From contig NMRB01000779.1 in the NCBI GenBank assembly GCA_002633025.1, positions 194,064 through 258,063 of the forward strand: a stretch of DNA of 64,000 bases, read 5' to 3'. This stretch comes from Notospermus geniculatus. Taxonomy: Eukaryota; Nemertea; Pilidiophora; Heteronemertea; Lineidae. Shown here piece after piece: positions 35,880 to 47,300 of this stretch (position 1 is its first letter; each line of letters opens with the position of its first letter). A program made the position numbers and the translations under genes. Below the pieces are notes generated by a model. That model saw only the letters and a program-made list of their open reading frames with translations. It was not told where the DNA came from and ran no database searches.

Positions 35880-36310
35880 AAGTAAGATGCTAAATCCTTG
35901 TGAACCTGATGTCTGTTATCAGAATAATTTGGATAGAATTCCCCTAGCCACATAATCCTGACTTTGATAAATGTGTCTGTATGGCAGAAATTTTGGTTTG
36001 AACTCATCAAATATCTGCTTTTGCATTACATGTATATTTCATGCCTTATTAGGAGAAGCTTGAGCGTGAGCTGATGATGGAGAAGGAGCGTGCAGCAACC
36101 TACCTTGATCGCTGCCTCACACTTGAGCGTGAAGCCAATGTCTACCAAGAGCAGGTGAGAGCATTGGAATTGGAGACTGAGAGGCTGAGGGTGAGAATGT
36201 ATTCATCACATATAGCAATGTGTCTGAGCACTGCTTGGTCATTCTGTTGCTTCACATTCAACCAGTCAGCTACCAGTGACAATAGTGTTCTTAGTTTTTC
36301 TTTTGCTTAT

Positions 36311-36494
36311 TACAGTGGAACCTGTCAATTAAGAACACCTTCCAGACTGACCGGTGTTGTCTCATCTGCAAGGCGTCCTGATTACATAGGTTTAAATGAA
36401 TAGAAACAACCTATTTGGGATTGAACTTTGGTGTCCGCAATACAGAAGTGTCCTCCTGGCAGAAGTGTCTGCTAATTAGAGAGGTTCCACTGTA
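36311..36494. mobile_element. pogo/Tigger-like MITE (truncated TNIP copy)
   Basis: The ends TACAGTGGAACCT and AGGTTCCACTGTA are inverted and start and end with TA, as in pogo/Tigger elements. The interior includes AAGAACACCTTCCAGAC and GGTGTCCGCAATACAGA. One extra 45-bp unit of the right end follows (36495-36539). Confidence 0.8.
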
Positions 36495-37570
36495 GGTGTC
36501 CTCCTGGCAGAGGTGTCCGGGAAGGGAGGTTCCACTGTACTTGCATGCTGTTTTGTTTCAGTGTTTTCCAATTTTACCACCTTATATGTTGTTGTATGTT
36601 TGCTATATGTTATATGTTGTATCAAAAATTCATAAGCTTGCTTATGAGTTTTTGGTTATATGTTATGCCAATATTTCCTTTCTTTGAACATTTTCGTTAG
36701 ACCTGAAAGCTTGTTTCAGTAAAAATCGAGTTGATCTCCCAAAACAGTGCATCTCCACAACAGTTTCTAGTAATCTTGACCTTGATTAACACAGCATCCG
36801 CCCTAGTTGCTTCAGCGATATCTTGGCTGAATTTTGTGGTGCAAAATTTCTGTTCTGCGCCACTGCAATTTGATTGAGGTGTCTCAAAGTTTTGGTGACA
36901 CAATGTTAGTAACGTGTATGATAAGGATTCTCTAATCGTATGGGTGATGCAGGTCCAGTTGCATAAGAGAGAGCTGGTATCTCTTAAATACTGATGAAAT
37001 ATTGGTACATACGTACTGCAACTGGGGTAAATGTCTTTGCAGGAAGGACGCCGTAACATGATGGAGAGCTTTTCATCTCCAGGGCGAGCAGGCAGTGCAA
37101 ACGTTGATGAACTGAAGACCCAGATCGAAGTCTTGAAGCTGCAGGTTGGTGTGGTCTGGTTATAACAAACTTTAGCTTCTTCAAGGCAGAATTTTGAAAA
37201 TGCACTCTTTACAGTATTAACATTTGCTTATGAAAATGACTCCCGTAAACACCTTTATTAGCGTACCATTATTGGAAATGGAGAGTGGGGTTTTGCCCTC
37301 AAAACATGTTATGCCTCTGTCTGAACAGCAGACATACCAGTCTTTGTTTCTGGATGCCACGCTGTGTGCAGTTCATCCTCTCTCTGGACCCTTCCTCACG
37401 GCAAAACGTCTAATTCTAGGTAACGACCTACACAGAAGATTTCTCCACTGAACGCAGGGACCGTGAAAAGTTGCAGCGCGAGAAGAATGACCTTCAGGAT
37501 ACCATCCGCAACATTCTGAGCGAGAATGAGAAGCTGAGGGCAGACGTAAATATCATAATCACCGTTATCC

Positions 37571-37669
37571 CATCCTCCCATCGCAGGGCTTTGGTCTCCT
37601 CTTCATACACTCACACACAAAGCGAGCGTATGAAGAGGAGCGAGACCAAAGCCCTGCGATGGGAGGATG
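37571..37669. mobile_element. Hairpin MITE just after the UBAN exon (truncated TNIP copy)
   Basis: The arms CATCCTCCCATCGCAGGGCT and TTGGTCTCCTCTTCATAC are mirrored on the right with only two extra bases. The loop is CACTCACACACAAAGCGAGC. It starts 25 bases after the 5' splice site at 37546. Confidence 0.85.
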
Positions 37670-40380
37670 TCGTTATCCTTGCACTTTGTACTCAACTCAG
37701 TACTGGTGCCCAGTATTTCAACTTCTTTTATAGTCGTCACGATCATCAGAGGTTTTGCAGGTTGTTCTGAAATCTCTGTCTGTTGCAGGTTACCACGAAG
37801 GTGGGTGAGGTCACCAGGGCCAACGAAAAGACACGTGCCAAGACACAGGAAGTCAGTCAGCTGGTGAGTCTCTTTCCAGCTTATGTATGTGTCACCCTGG
37901 ATTCCATGCCTTGCCAGGGTCTATTTTGTTGAAAAAGAAAAGATGTAGGCCTACGAAGGTTTGAAATGCACCTGAAACACGCAACATACATAGTGTTCAT
38001 AGGAAAGCCCTGAGTGAGTGCATCCAGGGAACACCCTGGTGTTTGGACTGACGAACACCGACAGAAGCTCAGCATAGTGAGTGGTTCCCAATGAGTAGGG
38101 TTACTGTAGGATTTTAAAGGAGCTGGTAGGTTCGGTACATATAAGATCTTACTCCTGGCAGTGATAGGATTAACTGACATGGAATGTACCAAATACTAAT
38201 TATTTTGATAGTGTTACTCATGTACTGTGTAAAGCATCATTTGATGGCTCATAAAATTATTGTCCTACATTTTCAGAGGCAGAAGGTCCAGACTTTTGAA
38301 CAGCAGATCCAGCATCTTCAGGCTATCGGGTCATATGGCAGCCAGCGCCCCAGTGTCGCCCCAACAGCACCAGGTGCGTATATTTGTCCTTGTAGGTTTT
38401 CAGAGTATTGAAGTTGAAGCATAGCACTTGTCACCGCTTCAGGTTTTTAACCCTTTTCTCTATGACTTGGTTGCAGGCTATTATGGTCCCCCGTACGCCC
38501 AACCAGCCGTGCCACCCTGGCTCTGCAAGAGGTGTTCCTACAGGAATGACGGGGAGAGGACCTTCTGCGAGATGTGTGGGAATGTCAAGTACAACCAGCA
38601 CAACCAGTACTACCCACTCGTCTCCCACGACAATGGGCCTACCCCATCAAACCTCGGCGCGCCGCCCACGTACCCGCACATTGGGATGTCGAACCGCCCA
38701 GGTGATCTCCAGACAGACAGTGGCCGTGGCTAAGGTATGAAGTTTGACTCCTACTCCTATATATACATGTACTGTACTTAACTTTCGAGCAGAGTGTTCA
38801 AAACCCCTGAAGAAAAGATTTGTTGGCTAGTAGCATTAAGGAATCAACCATAAAGGTTCAACTTAAAAAGTTAGCGTTTTATAAATGTGGACAGTATCCC
38901 TTTAAACCTCAACAGATTTGCATTCTGACTCTTCCATATGACAGGCATGGAATACTAATTGTGCTGAAAATAGCTCTGTTATCCTCAGAAATGGAATTCA
39001 AAGCGTCAAGTTGACAGGTTCATATACCCCTTCACTACAAAAAAGTTGAAGGATCCTGCTTATTACGTAAAGCCAAAATTCAGGCAGTGAGAGACATCTG
39101 GTGGCAACACATGAAGTGTATCCCTCAGTTAGTTCATCGTTCGCAGTTAAACCTTTATGTTTGATTCCTTTATGCTAGTAGAGATTGGATTAATTCAAGA
39201 AAATTTTGTCACATTGATCCAGGATATTGAACCGAAATTAGTATTTCTTCTTGCATTACTAAACTACTGGACATATGAACATGTACAAACCACAGATATC
39301 AGCTCTTTGTTTCTCTCTTTCAGATACAAGATATGGAGTGATCTTGTTTGCAACCCTACACTATAGGTGTGCTTAGATTTTGCATGCAATGGTGATTGCA
39401 CATAATTGACTTATATTCTAGAGGTCCTGTCATCTATAACCTCAGTTAATGATTTATGATCAAGATTGTGTTGAAGTACATCTTTGATCTGGTTTGTGTG
39501 AAGCACTGTTACATGTACGTGTCTTTGTCTGTGGATGATGCTTACAGTCTGTGAATGTGACGTATGATCCAACTGTGCTCCATGGTCGTATCCAGCATGT
39601 CGAGCCAACCTCCTCCATTCGCTCAATTCCCGATGCCATGGACATGTCCCCCCGGGTGTTAAGCAATGCATTCCTGACCCTGATTCAAAGGCTGTATTCA
39701 AGTCTTTTCTAGAATGTTCAAGCATGATTCACACATTGCTTGATCTTGTAACTGACGATGACCACAAAACTACAGGCAGCTCAGTCACATGTCTGACGTA
39801 ACAGCTTGAGGATGGCTGATCCTGAGTGATTACAACATCCAGAAAAAGTCGACACTCCATCTCTTCCTGAGGTTGCGGGGAGGACAGCAGTCGACCAATA
39901 TCGCAGTCTCTCTGAACAGGATCAAAGGGGCTGTTCATTTTCGTCAATTGAGGAACCTGAGCTGTGATCCTTGACAAAATGGAGAACGCTATGAAGCTGC
40001 ATTCAAGTTCGGATGATATAATCCACGCTTAATCCATGATTAGTAAATCTAGGTTTAAGCCAAATTTTAAACCACCTTGGTGCATACGGGCCCATGACAA
40101 ACATAGATTTACATGCACAACCAGTCCCAACTTATATATCATATGAAATCTCACTATTAAATATGAACTACTTGAGGGGGAGGACACCTATAGGAACTGC
40201 GGAGTGAGACCTCAGGCTGAGCCAAAAGTGGCTCAAATTGGTGGCTCAAAAGGCTGAGCCAGTCCTTGAGCCAGTGATTTTTTCCAGTGTATTTGCGCTT
40301 CCTCGGGGAAAGGTACTACTGTGGGTTGCAGGCATGAAATATTCCACGTTTAGCCAATCAGCAAAACCGAAATGCATGCC

Positions 40381-40390
40381 GGGAGTTTCC
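40381..40390 (+). promoter_or_regulatory. kappaB-like site upstream of TNIP
   Basis: GGGAGTTTCC fits the NF-kB consensus GGGRNWYYCC, about 0.95 kb upstream of the first TNIP coding exon. Such a match is expected roughly once per 8 kb by chance, so this is only suggestive. TNIP1 is a known NF-kB target in mammals. Confidence 0.2.
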
Positions 40391-40392
40391 CC

Positions 40393-40421
40393 AAGTGAGC
40401 GACTCGCCGAGTCGCTCACTT
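40393..40421. repeat. 29-bp perfect palindrome
   Basis: AAGTGAGCGACTCG, a single C, then the exact complement. It adjoins the kappaB-like site. A second palindrome lies at 40618-40645 (CAGATTTGTACAG, TG, complement). Confidence 0.85.
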
Positions 40422-40834
40422 CGGCCAGGCTCGAGGAAGGCAGCCTGCCAAATACCTTACCGAACGCTCTCCCGCTTCCCCGAGCTTCCCCGAGGAAGCT
40501 TTCCGAACACGCTAAATACTACTGACTTACGCGGTACTATCACTGGGTCATATCATAGAGGTATAAAATAAATTATTTTATATCTCCATGGTCATATGAA
40601 AGCAAAAGCTTTTACTTCAGATTTGTACAGTGCTGTACAAATCTGAATGCACATTATTGCCTATTGAATTGAATTGCAAAATTCAAGTAAAAGCATTTAC
40701 CATGTTTACTATAGTCATGTACCATAAATTGCGGACCATGTTTACATGGCGTCAGTGACGTCGCAATGCATCAGCATGTGTTGGATGCACTACGGCGTCA
40801 CGTCACGTCGTCCGCAATTTTCGGTACACATCTA

Positions 40835-41030
40835 TAGAGGCCTTGCAAATGACGTCACAAGCCGCCATGCTGGGGGGCACATACGGCAGAGGCGCAGCGA
40901 AATGTCCCAATGACGTTACGTCAAACACTGGCGTCGCGCACTTCACGCAGGCCACGTCACGGTCAGCTCACACCTCTGCCCACTTGCCCCTCAGCATGGC
41001 CGCCAGGATGACGTCATTGCAAGGCCTCTA
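40835..41030. mobile_element. CRE-bearing MITE 300 bp upstream of the TNIP first exon
   Basis: The ends TAGAGGCCTTGCAAATGACG and CATTGCAAGGCCTCTA are inverted, and the similarity extends about 70 bp inward (AGCCGCCATGCTG against GGCGGCCATGCTG). TA flanks are present. Both arms hold TGACGTCA, and the interior has CAATGACGTTACGTCA. It is GC- and CpG-rich compared with its surroundings. Confidence 0.75.
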
Positions 41031-41327
41031 TAGGCTTAGTCTTTATTCATATCAGATATGACCCACTCACCACTGACGTGATGACTGGCAAAAATGTTGG
41101 GCGTTCACCCAGCCAAGCCCAGGTGGAGTGTCTCCAGTTGCCATCGCATGAGTGGTGTATAGTGTGTGGCCCACCTCATAGGCCTAGTGAGAATATTAGT
41201 AGTGGGTCATTTCATCAGTTCCATTCTCTCTCACAGCGTCTTAAGGTCTTTGCAATAAGCATTTGCAAAGTCGTCCAAATTGTCCAGTACACTGAGAGAT
41301 GTAATCTACACAAAGGCAAAACAAACG

Positions 41328-44300
41328 ATGAATATGGACGTACAGATTTTGAGCAATAGCAGGCCGCCCGGCGGCCAAGATGACAAGAAGGATAAGAAAA
41401 GCCGCCCATCCGATGCCAACACCCTGGAGCAAGAATTGTTGAAAGTGAAAGCAGAAAATGTCACCTTGTACGGAAGACTTCGTGGTTACAAAACTTTGGG
41501 TGAGAATATAGGCCCTAATCTTATGTAACAGATAGATCACCATATTGTAACTTTATATATTAAAGTAGAAAATTCTTCTACTACATGAGCAATGATGGTA
41601 TTATTTGTTCAGTATATTGCCATGGGAGTTTTGTTGAATTTACAATTTCAATGTTATTCTCATGGGTGATGTTCTATACCGGTACCGGGTACTGTATGTG
41701 TGTATATGTTGTTATTTAAGAGCAAATGTACTCCCAGTCAAAGGAGGAAGCCACCACTTTCCGTCAACTGTACGAAGAAATGCTAGCCAAGGAGATGAAA
41801 GGGCAAGACAGGGACTCGGCAACTGGGGTATGTTTCAAACTATTGGGTGTCAGAGACCCTGAGAACTGGTGTCAGTCTACATTATGGCACTATTAATTCA
41901 CTGTCTTCCGGGTATATCAGATTCAAACATGATTTGAAAGAAATAATCAATGGTTTTACTTCATTTCATCCATGCAGTTGGTTGAATGCTTTACAAAAAA
42001 AACATAAATGTATAGTACAGTACAGGTCACAAATGACATCCATACTGCTTCGCGTAAGTTACTCGTCAGTTACGCGTGACTTGCGCGTAACTCACGGCTT
42101 TGGTTTCGCATAACTCACTGTGTAACTCGCCAAAATCGCGTAACTCACCTCGTAAATCAACTGCGTAGCTAGCGAAATTCGCATAACTCACCGCGTAACT
42201 CACCACGTAAGTTCCGCGTAACATAGCTCGTGAGTTGTTGCGTAAGTTACGAGTGACTTACGCGTAACTTATGCGAATTTAGGGATGTCAGTTGTGACCT
42301 GTACTGTAAATTAAAATTCATGCCATTATTTTACTCTTAGACTGTTTATTTCTGTTTGCAGGGATCTGATTTTGCCTTCGACCTACTGCGCCTACCAGCA
42401 TTCAGCACCAACCAACCACCCGGAGCAAACAACGATGATATCTTTGTTGTCACTGACAAAATAATGACAGACGCAGCAGCTGGTGGAGGAGACAGCAACC
42501 AGAATTCTGACACTGAGGATGCCCCGACAAGCTTCCTGACTGACACCCAGCATCACGAGGAAGCACCTCCCCTACCAAGTGTTGACCAAAATGATGACCA
42601 GAACATGGATACAGAGGTTCACGTAAGCATGGAGGAGTCTCTTCAGGTTGGTATAGTTGATGAAGCTATTTGGCAACTTCAGAATGGGTAACATGGTATT
42701 TTTTTATATCATTTTCGCCATCTCACACCAAAATTGTGATGAATGTATTGTGATGAATGTAGGGCAAATTGCACAATCAGATATGACATGCACTTTGAAT
42801 TTGTACTTTGTGTATTATGAACCATTGTTGACGTCTATTGTATGTGTGGTGTAATGGAATTTCATTACAGAACCAATCCTAGACTTTGTACAACCAAATA
42901 TTTTCAACATACTTTATAGAAAACTACTTTGTATATAGAGATATCAAATATTTCAGAGTGTGAGGCAATCATGACTACCGGTAGTTGGAAAGTGATGAGT
43001 CATGAGTTTCTATCAGCTGATATTTCAAAATTGTGAAACCCTAAATTTGGCCTGATACACCTCTACGAGTAATATTGTATCATTTGAATTTATGGATTTA
43101 GTGGAACAACAAGTTACGATGTACATTTCTTCCACAGTGACCAGTGCCCCTCTGTGGGATGATGTATCTATTAGATACACGTGTCCCCCCAACCCTCCCC
43201 CCTTATTTTTTTGCTGACAAAACTTCAACAACTTCTTTCAGAATAATCTTATGTCTAACGAATTTGGTCCCTTTGGTTGTATACTATGATTCTTTGAACC
43301 AGTTCTATGCAAAATGGGCCTGAAGAGCAACTGCCATAGTACATGTACTATATTTATTCACTTGTTTAGGAATTCATTCTTGACTTAACTTTAACAAGCT
43401 TGAGACTCTCCTACTGGTGAAGAAGTTCATAAGAAATTACACTGCTTTCTCATTTCTTCATCAGGTGAGCGAGCCAAATTCAAGTGGTCTGAACTCAAAG
43501 GAGTTGAGGGTCGAGATCCCAGCTCACCAAGGAGCAATGACAACTTCCCTCTCACCTGACAGCATGCTGTTCCAGTCACAGCTCATGGATATCGTCAAGG
43601 CTGACAGGACCAAACTGAAGAAAGAAATTGTGGAGTTGAAGGTATCTTAGTCTACTCGAAGTCTTGCAGGGATGGAGCAAGCTTCTGTCAATCATTAGCC
43701 AAATCACTATTCAGTTGGCGAAATTTTCCACTCTAATGGATTTTAAGTTGGGAAAATTTTAGCCAAGTGGTTAAAGTTGTAGCCAAATTTGACGTGAAAT
43801 AGCCGGTGATTTAGCGAGTGGGTAGCGCCGTCCCTGGTTTTGGTGTCATTTTCATGACGGTTTTGTGACCATTTCTCTGGCATATCGATAAACTATCGGC
43901 TTAATTTCAAGCATTGCTACCAAAATTGCACCAATTTCAATGGACAATTTATAACTTTTAGGATCAACTGCAAGGGATGGCTGAGGAAAACGAAAAGTTG
44001 CGTCAGGATCGTGATCAAAGAGAGCTGAATGCGATCAGGTACGGAATATGCAAACGTGATATGTCTTGAGGATAACCTCAATTTATTGTTCTTAGAGAAG
44101 GCTGCTAATCGGTTGAGGCTTGTATCTGATCTCGCAAAATGTAGGGTCTCACTGTCATCTCTCAAAATAGTTATAACAAGAATATTTGCAATAGTGAAAT
44201 GATGGAAAATAGCTAAATTAACAATACAAAACAATACAAACAATACAAAACTCGCACTAATGTTGCTATCATTTCATTCAGGGCCAAGCATCAAGACAGG

Positions 44301-47300
44301 GAAGGTTCCCCCTCCAGCAGTGCAGGCGACTGGGTCCATGTTACAGTAAGTACCTTTGCTCCTTTGAATATCGTGTGTACTCAATTACGGTAACTCATTG
44401 TATGACTATCAATTAATCTAGCCCAGTTATGCCAACAGCCAGACGAATAGATGACAACTTCGAATACATTTCTTTCAGAATGACAGGCCACGTGAAATGG
44501 CCAGTCCAGTCGGAGCAACTGGTGGAGAGGCAGACACCATGACTGCTGCCCAAAAGGCAAAGGTTGAGAAGATGCAGCAGAAAATGTCCAAGGTATAGTC
44601 ACAAATTATCATTTTCCACTTTGCCACAGGTCATGTTGATATCATTTGCTGTCTGATATCCTGTTTATGTCTTGTTTGATATCCTGTTGACATCATTCTC
44701 ATGATGTCTAGGTTGATTTCCTAAATGTACAAAAAAATGCCAAGTGACAAATCTCATCCATCGTCCTTTTCAGCTTCACCGTGCCAACCGTGAATGGGAA
44801 GAGCATTGCAGGAACCTGACAGAGGGTCACCAGCAAGTTTTGGGGAGGATCAAGAAACAACTTGACGATGAGAGGAAAGCAAACACCACGATGAAGGAGC
44901 AGTACGAGCAGCGCCATATGATTCAGATGGAGAAACTGCTGTCTGATGTTTCCTACCAACGCAGGGATCGTCAGGTAAGAACAAACATATGTACCGGTAC
45001 AAGCAATAAGTATCAAAGTAAGATGCTTGGAGCCTTACTTGACAGCCTAGTGGTTATTACGTCCGCTTAGCAAGTGGCAGGTCCCGAGTTCGAATCCAGC
45101 CAGGGTCATATGGGATAAATCGTCCCTGGCTCTTCACATCCGTGGGACCTTGTACCTTGTGCCTTTACAAGGGCAAGTGAAAACAAATCATGCAAGTGAG
45201 GAACATGAGTCGCTTGAGATGGGCTCCTCCGTACTCACCAGGGCCAATAATGTTGTGGCTTTGGCCCTGATGGGAAAATCTAATGCAAGTAAGATGCTAA
45301 ATCCTTGTGAACCTGATGTCTGTGATCAGAATAATTTGGATAGAATTCCCCTAGCCACATAATCCTGACTTTGATAAATGTGTCTGTATGGCAGAAATTT
45401 TGGTTTGAACTCATCAAATATCTGCTTTTGCATTACATGTATATTTCATGCTTTAGGAGAAGCTTGAGCGTGAGCTGATGATGGAGAAGGAGCGTGCAGC
45501 AACCTACCTTGATCGCTGCCTCACACTTGAGCGTGAAGCCAATGTCTACCAAGAGCAGGTGAGAGCATTGGAATTGGAGACTGAGAGGCTGAGGGTGAGA
45601 ATGTATTCATCACATATAGCAATGTGTCTGAGCACTGCTTGGTCATTCTGTTGCTTCACATTCAACCAGTCAGCTACCAGTGACAATAGTGTTCTTAGTT
45701 TTTCTTTTGCTTATTACAGTGGAACCTCTCAATTAAGAACACCTTCCAGACTGACCGGTGTTGTCTCATCTGAAAGGTGTCCTGATTACACAGGTTTAAA
45801 TGAATAGAAACAACCTATTTGGGACTGAACTTTGGTGTCCGTAACACAGAGGTGTCCTCCTGGCAGAGGTGTCTGCTAAGGGAGGTTCCACTGTAGGTGT
45901 GTCCTCTTGGCAGAGATGTCCGGGAAGGGAGGTTCCACTGTAGGTGTCCTCCTGGCAGAGGTGTCCGGGAGGGAGGTTCCACTGTAGGTGTCCTCCTGGC
46001 AGAGGTGTCCGGGAGGGAGGTTCCACTGTACTTGCATGCTGTTTTGTTTCAGTGTTTTCCAATTTTACCACCTTATATGTTGTTGTATGTTTGCTATACA
46101 TGTATGTTATATGTTGTATCAAAAATTCATAAGCTTGCTCATGAGTTTTTGGTTATATGTTATGCCAATATTTCCTTTCTTTGAACATTTTCGTCAGACC
46201 TGAAAGCTTGTTTCAGTAAAAATCTCCACAACAGTTTCTAGTAATCTTGACCTTGATTAACACAGCATCCGCCCTAGTTGCTTCAGCGATATCTTGGCTG
46301 AATTTTGTGGTGCAAAATTTCTGTTCTGCGCCACTGCAATTTGATTGAGGTGTCTCATAGTTTTGGTGACACAATGTTAGTAACATGTATGATAAGGATT
46401 CTCTAATCGTATGGGTGATGCAGGTCCAGTTGAATAACAGAGAGCTGGTATCTCTTAAATACTGATGAAATACTGGTACATACGTACTGCAACTGGGGTA
46501 AATGTCTTTGCAGGAAGGACGCCGTAACATGATGGAGAGCTTTTCATCTCCAGGGCGAGCAGGCAGTGCGAACATTGATGAACTGAAGACCCAGATCGAA
46601 GTGTTGAAGCTGCAGGTTGGTGTGGTCTGGTTATAACAAACTTTAGCTTCTTCAAGGCAGAATTTTGAAAATGCACTCTTTACAGTATTAACATTTGCTT
46701 GTGATAATGAGTCCTGTAAACACCTTTATTAGCGTACCATTATTGGAAATGGAGAGTGGGGTTTTGCCCTCAAAACATGTTACTGGTATGTCTGCTGTTC
46801 AGACAGAGGCATCTTTGTTTCTGGATGCCATGCTGTGTGCAGTTCATCCTCTCTCTGGACCCTTTCTCATGGCAAAACGTCTAATTCTAGGTAACGACCT
46901 ACACAGAAGATTTCTCCACTGAACGCAGGGACCGTGAAAAGTTGCAGCGCGAGAAGAATGACCTTCAGGATACCATCCGCAACATTCTGAGCGAGAATGA
47001 GAAGCTGAGGGCAGACGTAAATATCATAATCACCGTTATCCCATCCTCCCATCGCAGGGCTTTGGTCTCCTCTTCATACACTCACACACAAAGCGAGCGT
47101 ATGAAGAGGAGCGAGACCAAAGCCCTGCGATGGGAGGATGTCGTTATCCTTGCACTTTGTACTCAACTCAGTACTGGTGCCCAGTATTTCAACTTCTTTT
47201 ATAGTCGTCACGATCATCAGAGGTTTTGCAGGTTGTTTTGAAATCTCTGTCTGTTGCAGGTTACCACGAAGGTGGGTGAGGTCACCAGGGCCAACGAAAA

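Larger units (their letters stand above)
35518..38733 (+). pseudogene. TNIP: 5'-truncated duplicate of the TNIP gene (3' half)
   Basis: Homology to the complete gene starts abruptly inside its exon 8 at 35518 (partner 44925). Exons equivalent to 9-14 follow: 36053-36190, 37043-37144, 37420-37545, 37789-37863, 38277-38373, 38477-38733, with intact splice sites and stop. The encoded protein differs from the full copy by one residue I can see (NVDEL versus NIDEL). Homology continues into the 3' flank to about 40001. An in-frame ATG happens to sit at the junction (MEKLLSDV), but no promoter is evident. Introns differ in several places: a 31-bp inversion at 37311-37341, a different minisatellite copy number after 36494, and small indels. 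This may be a true partial segmental duplication or an unmerged second haplotype. Confidence 0.85.
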
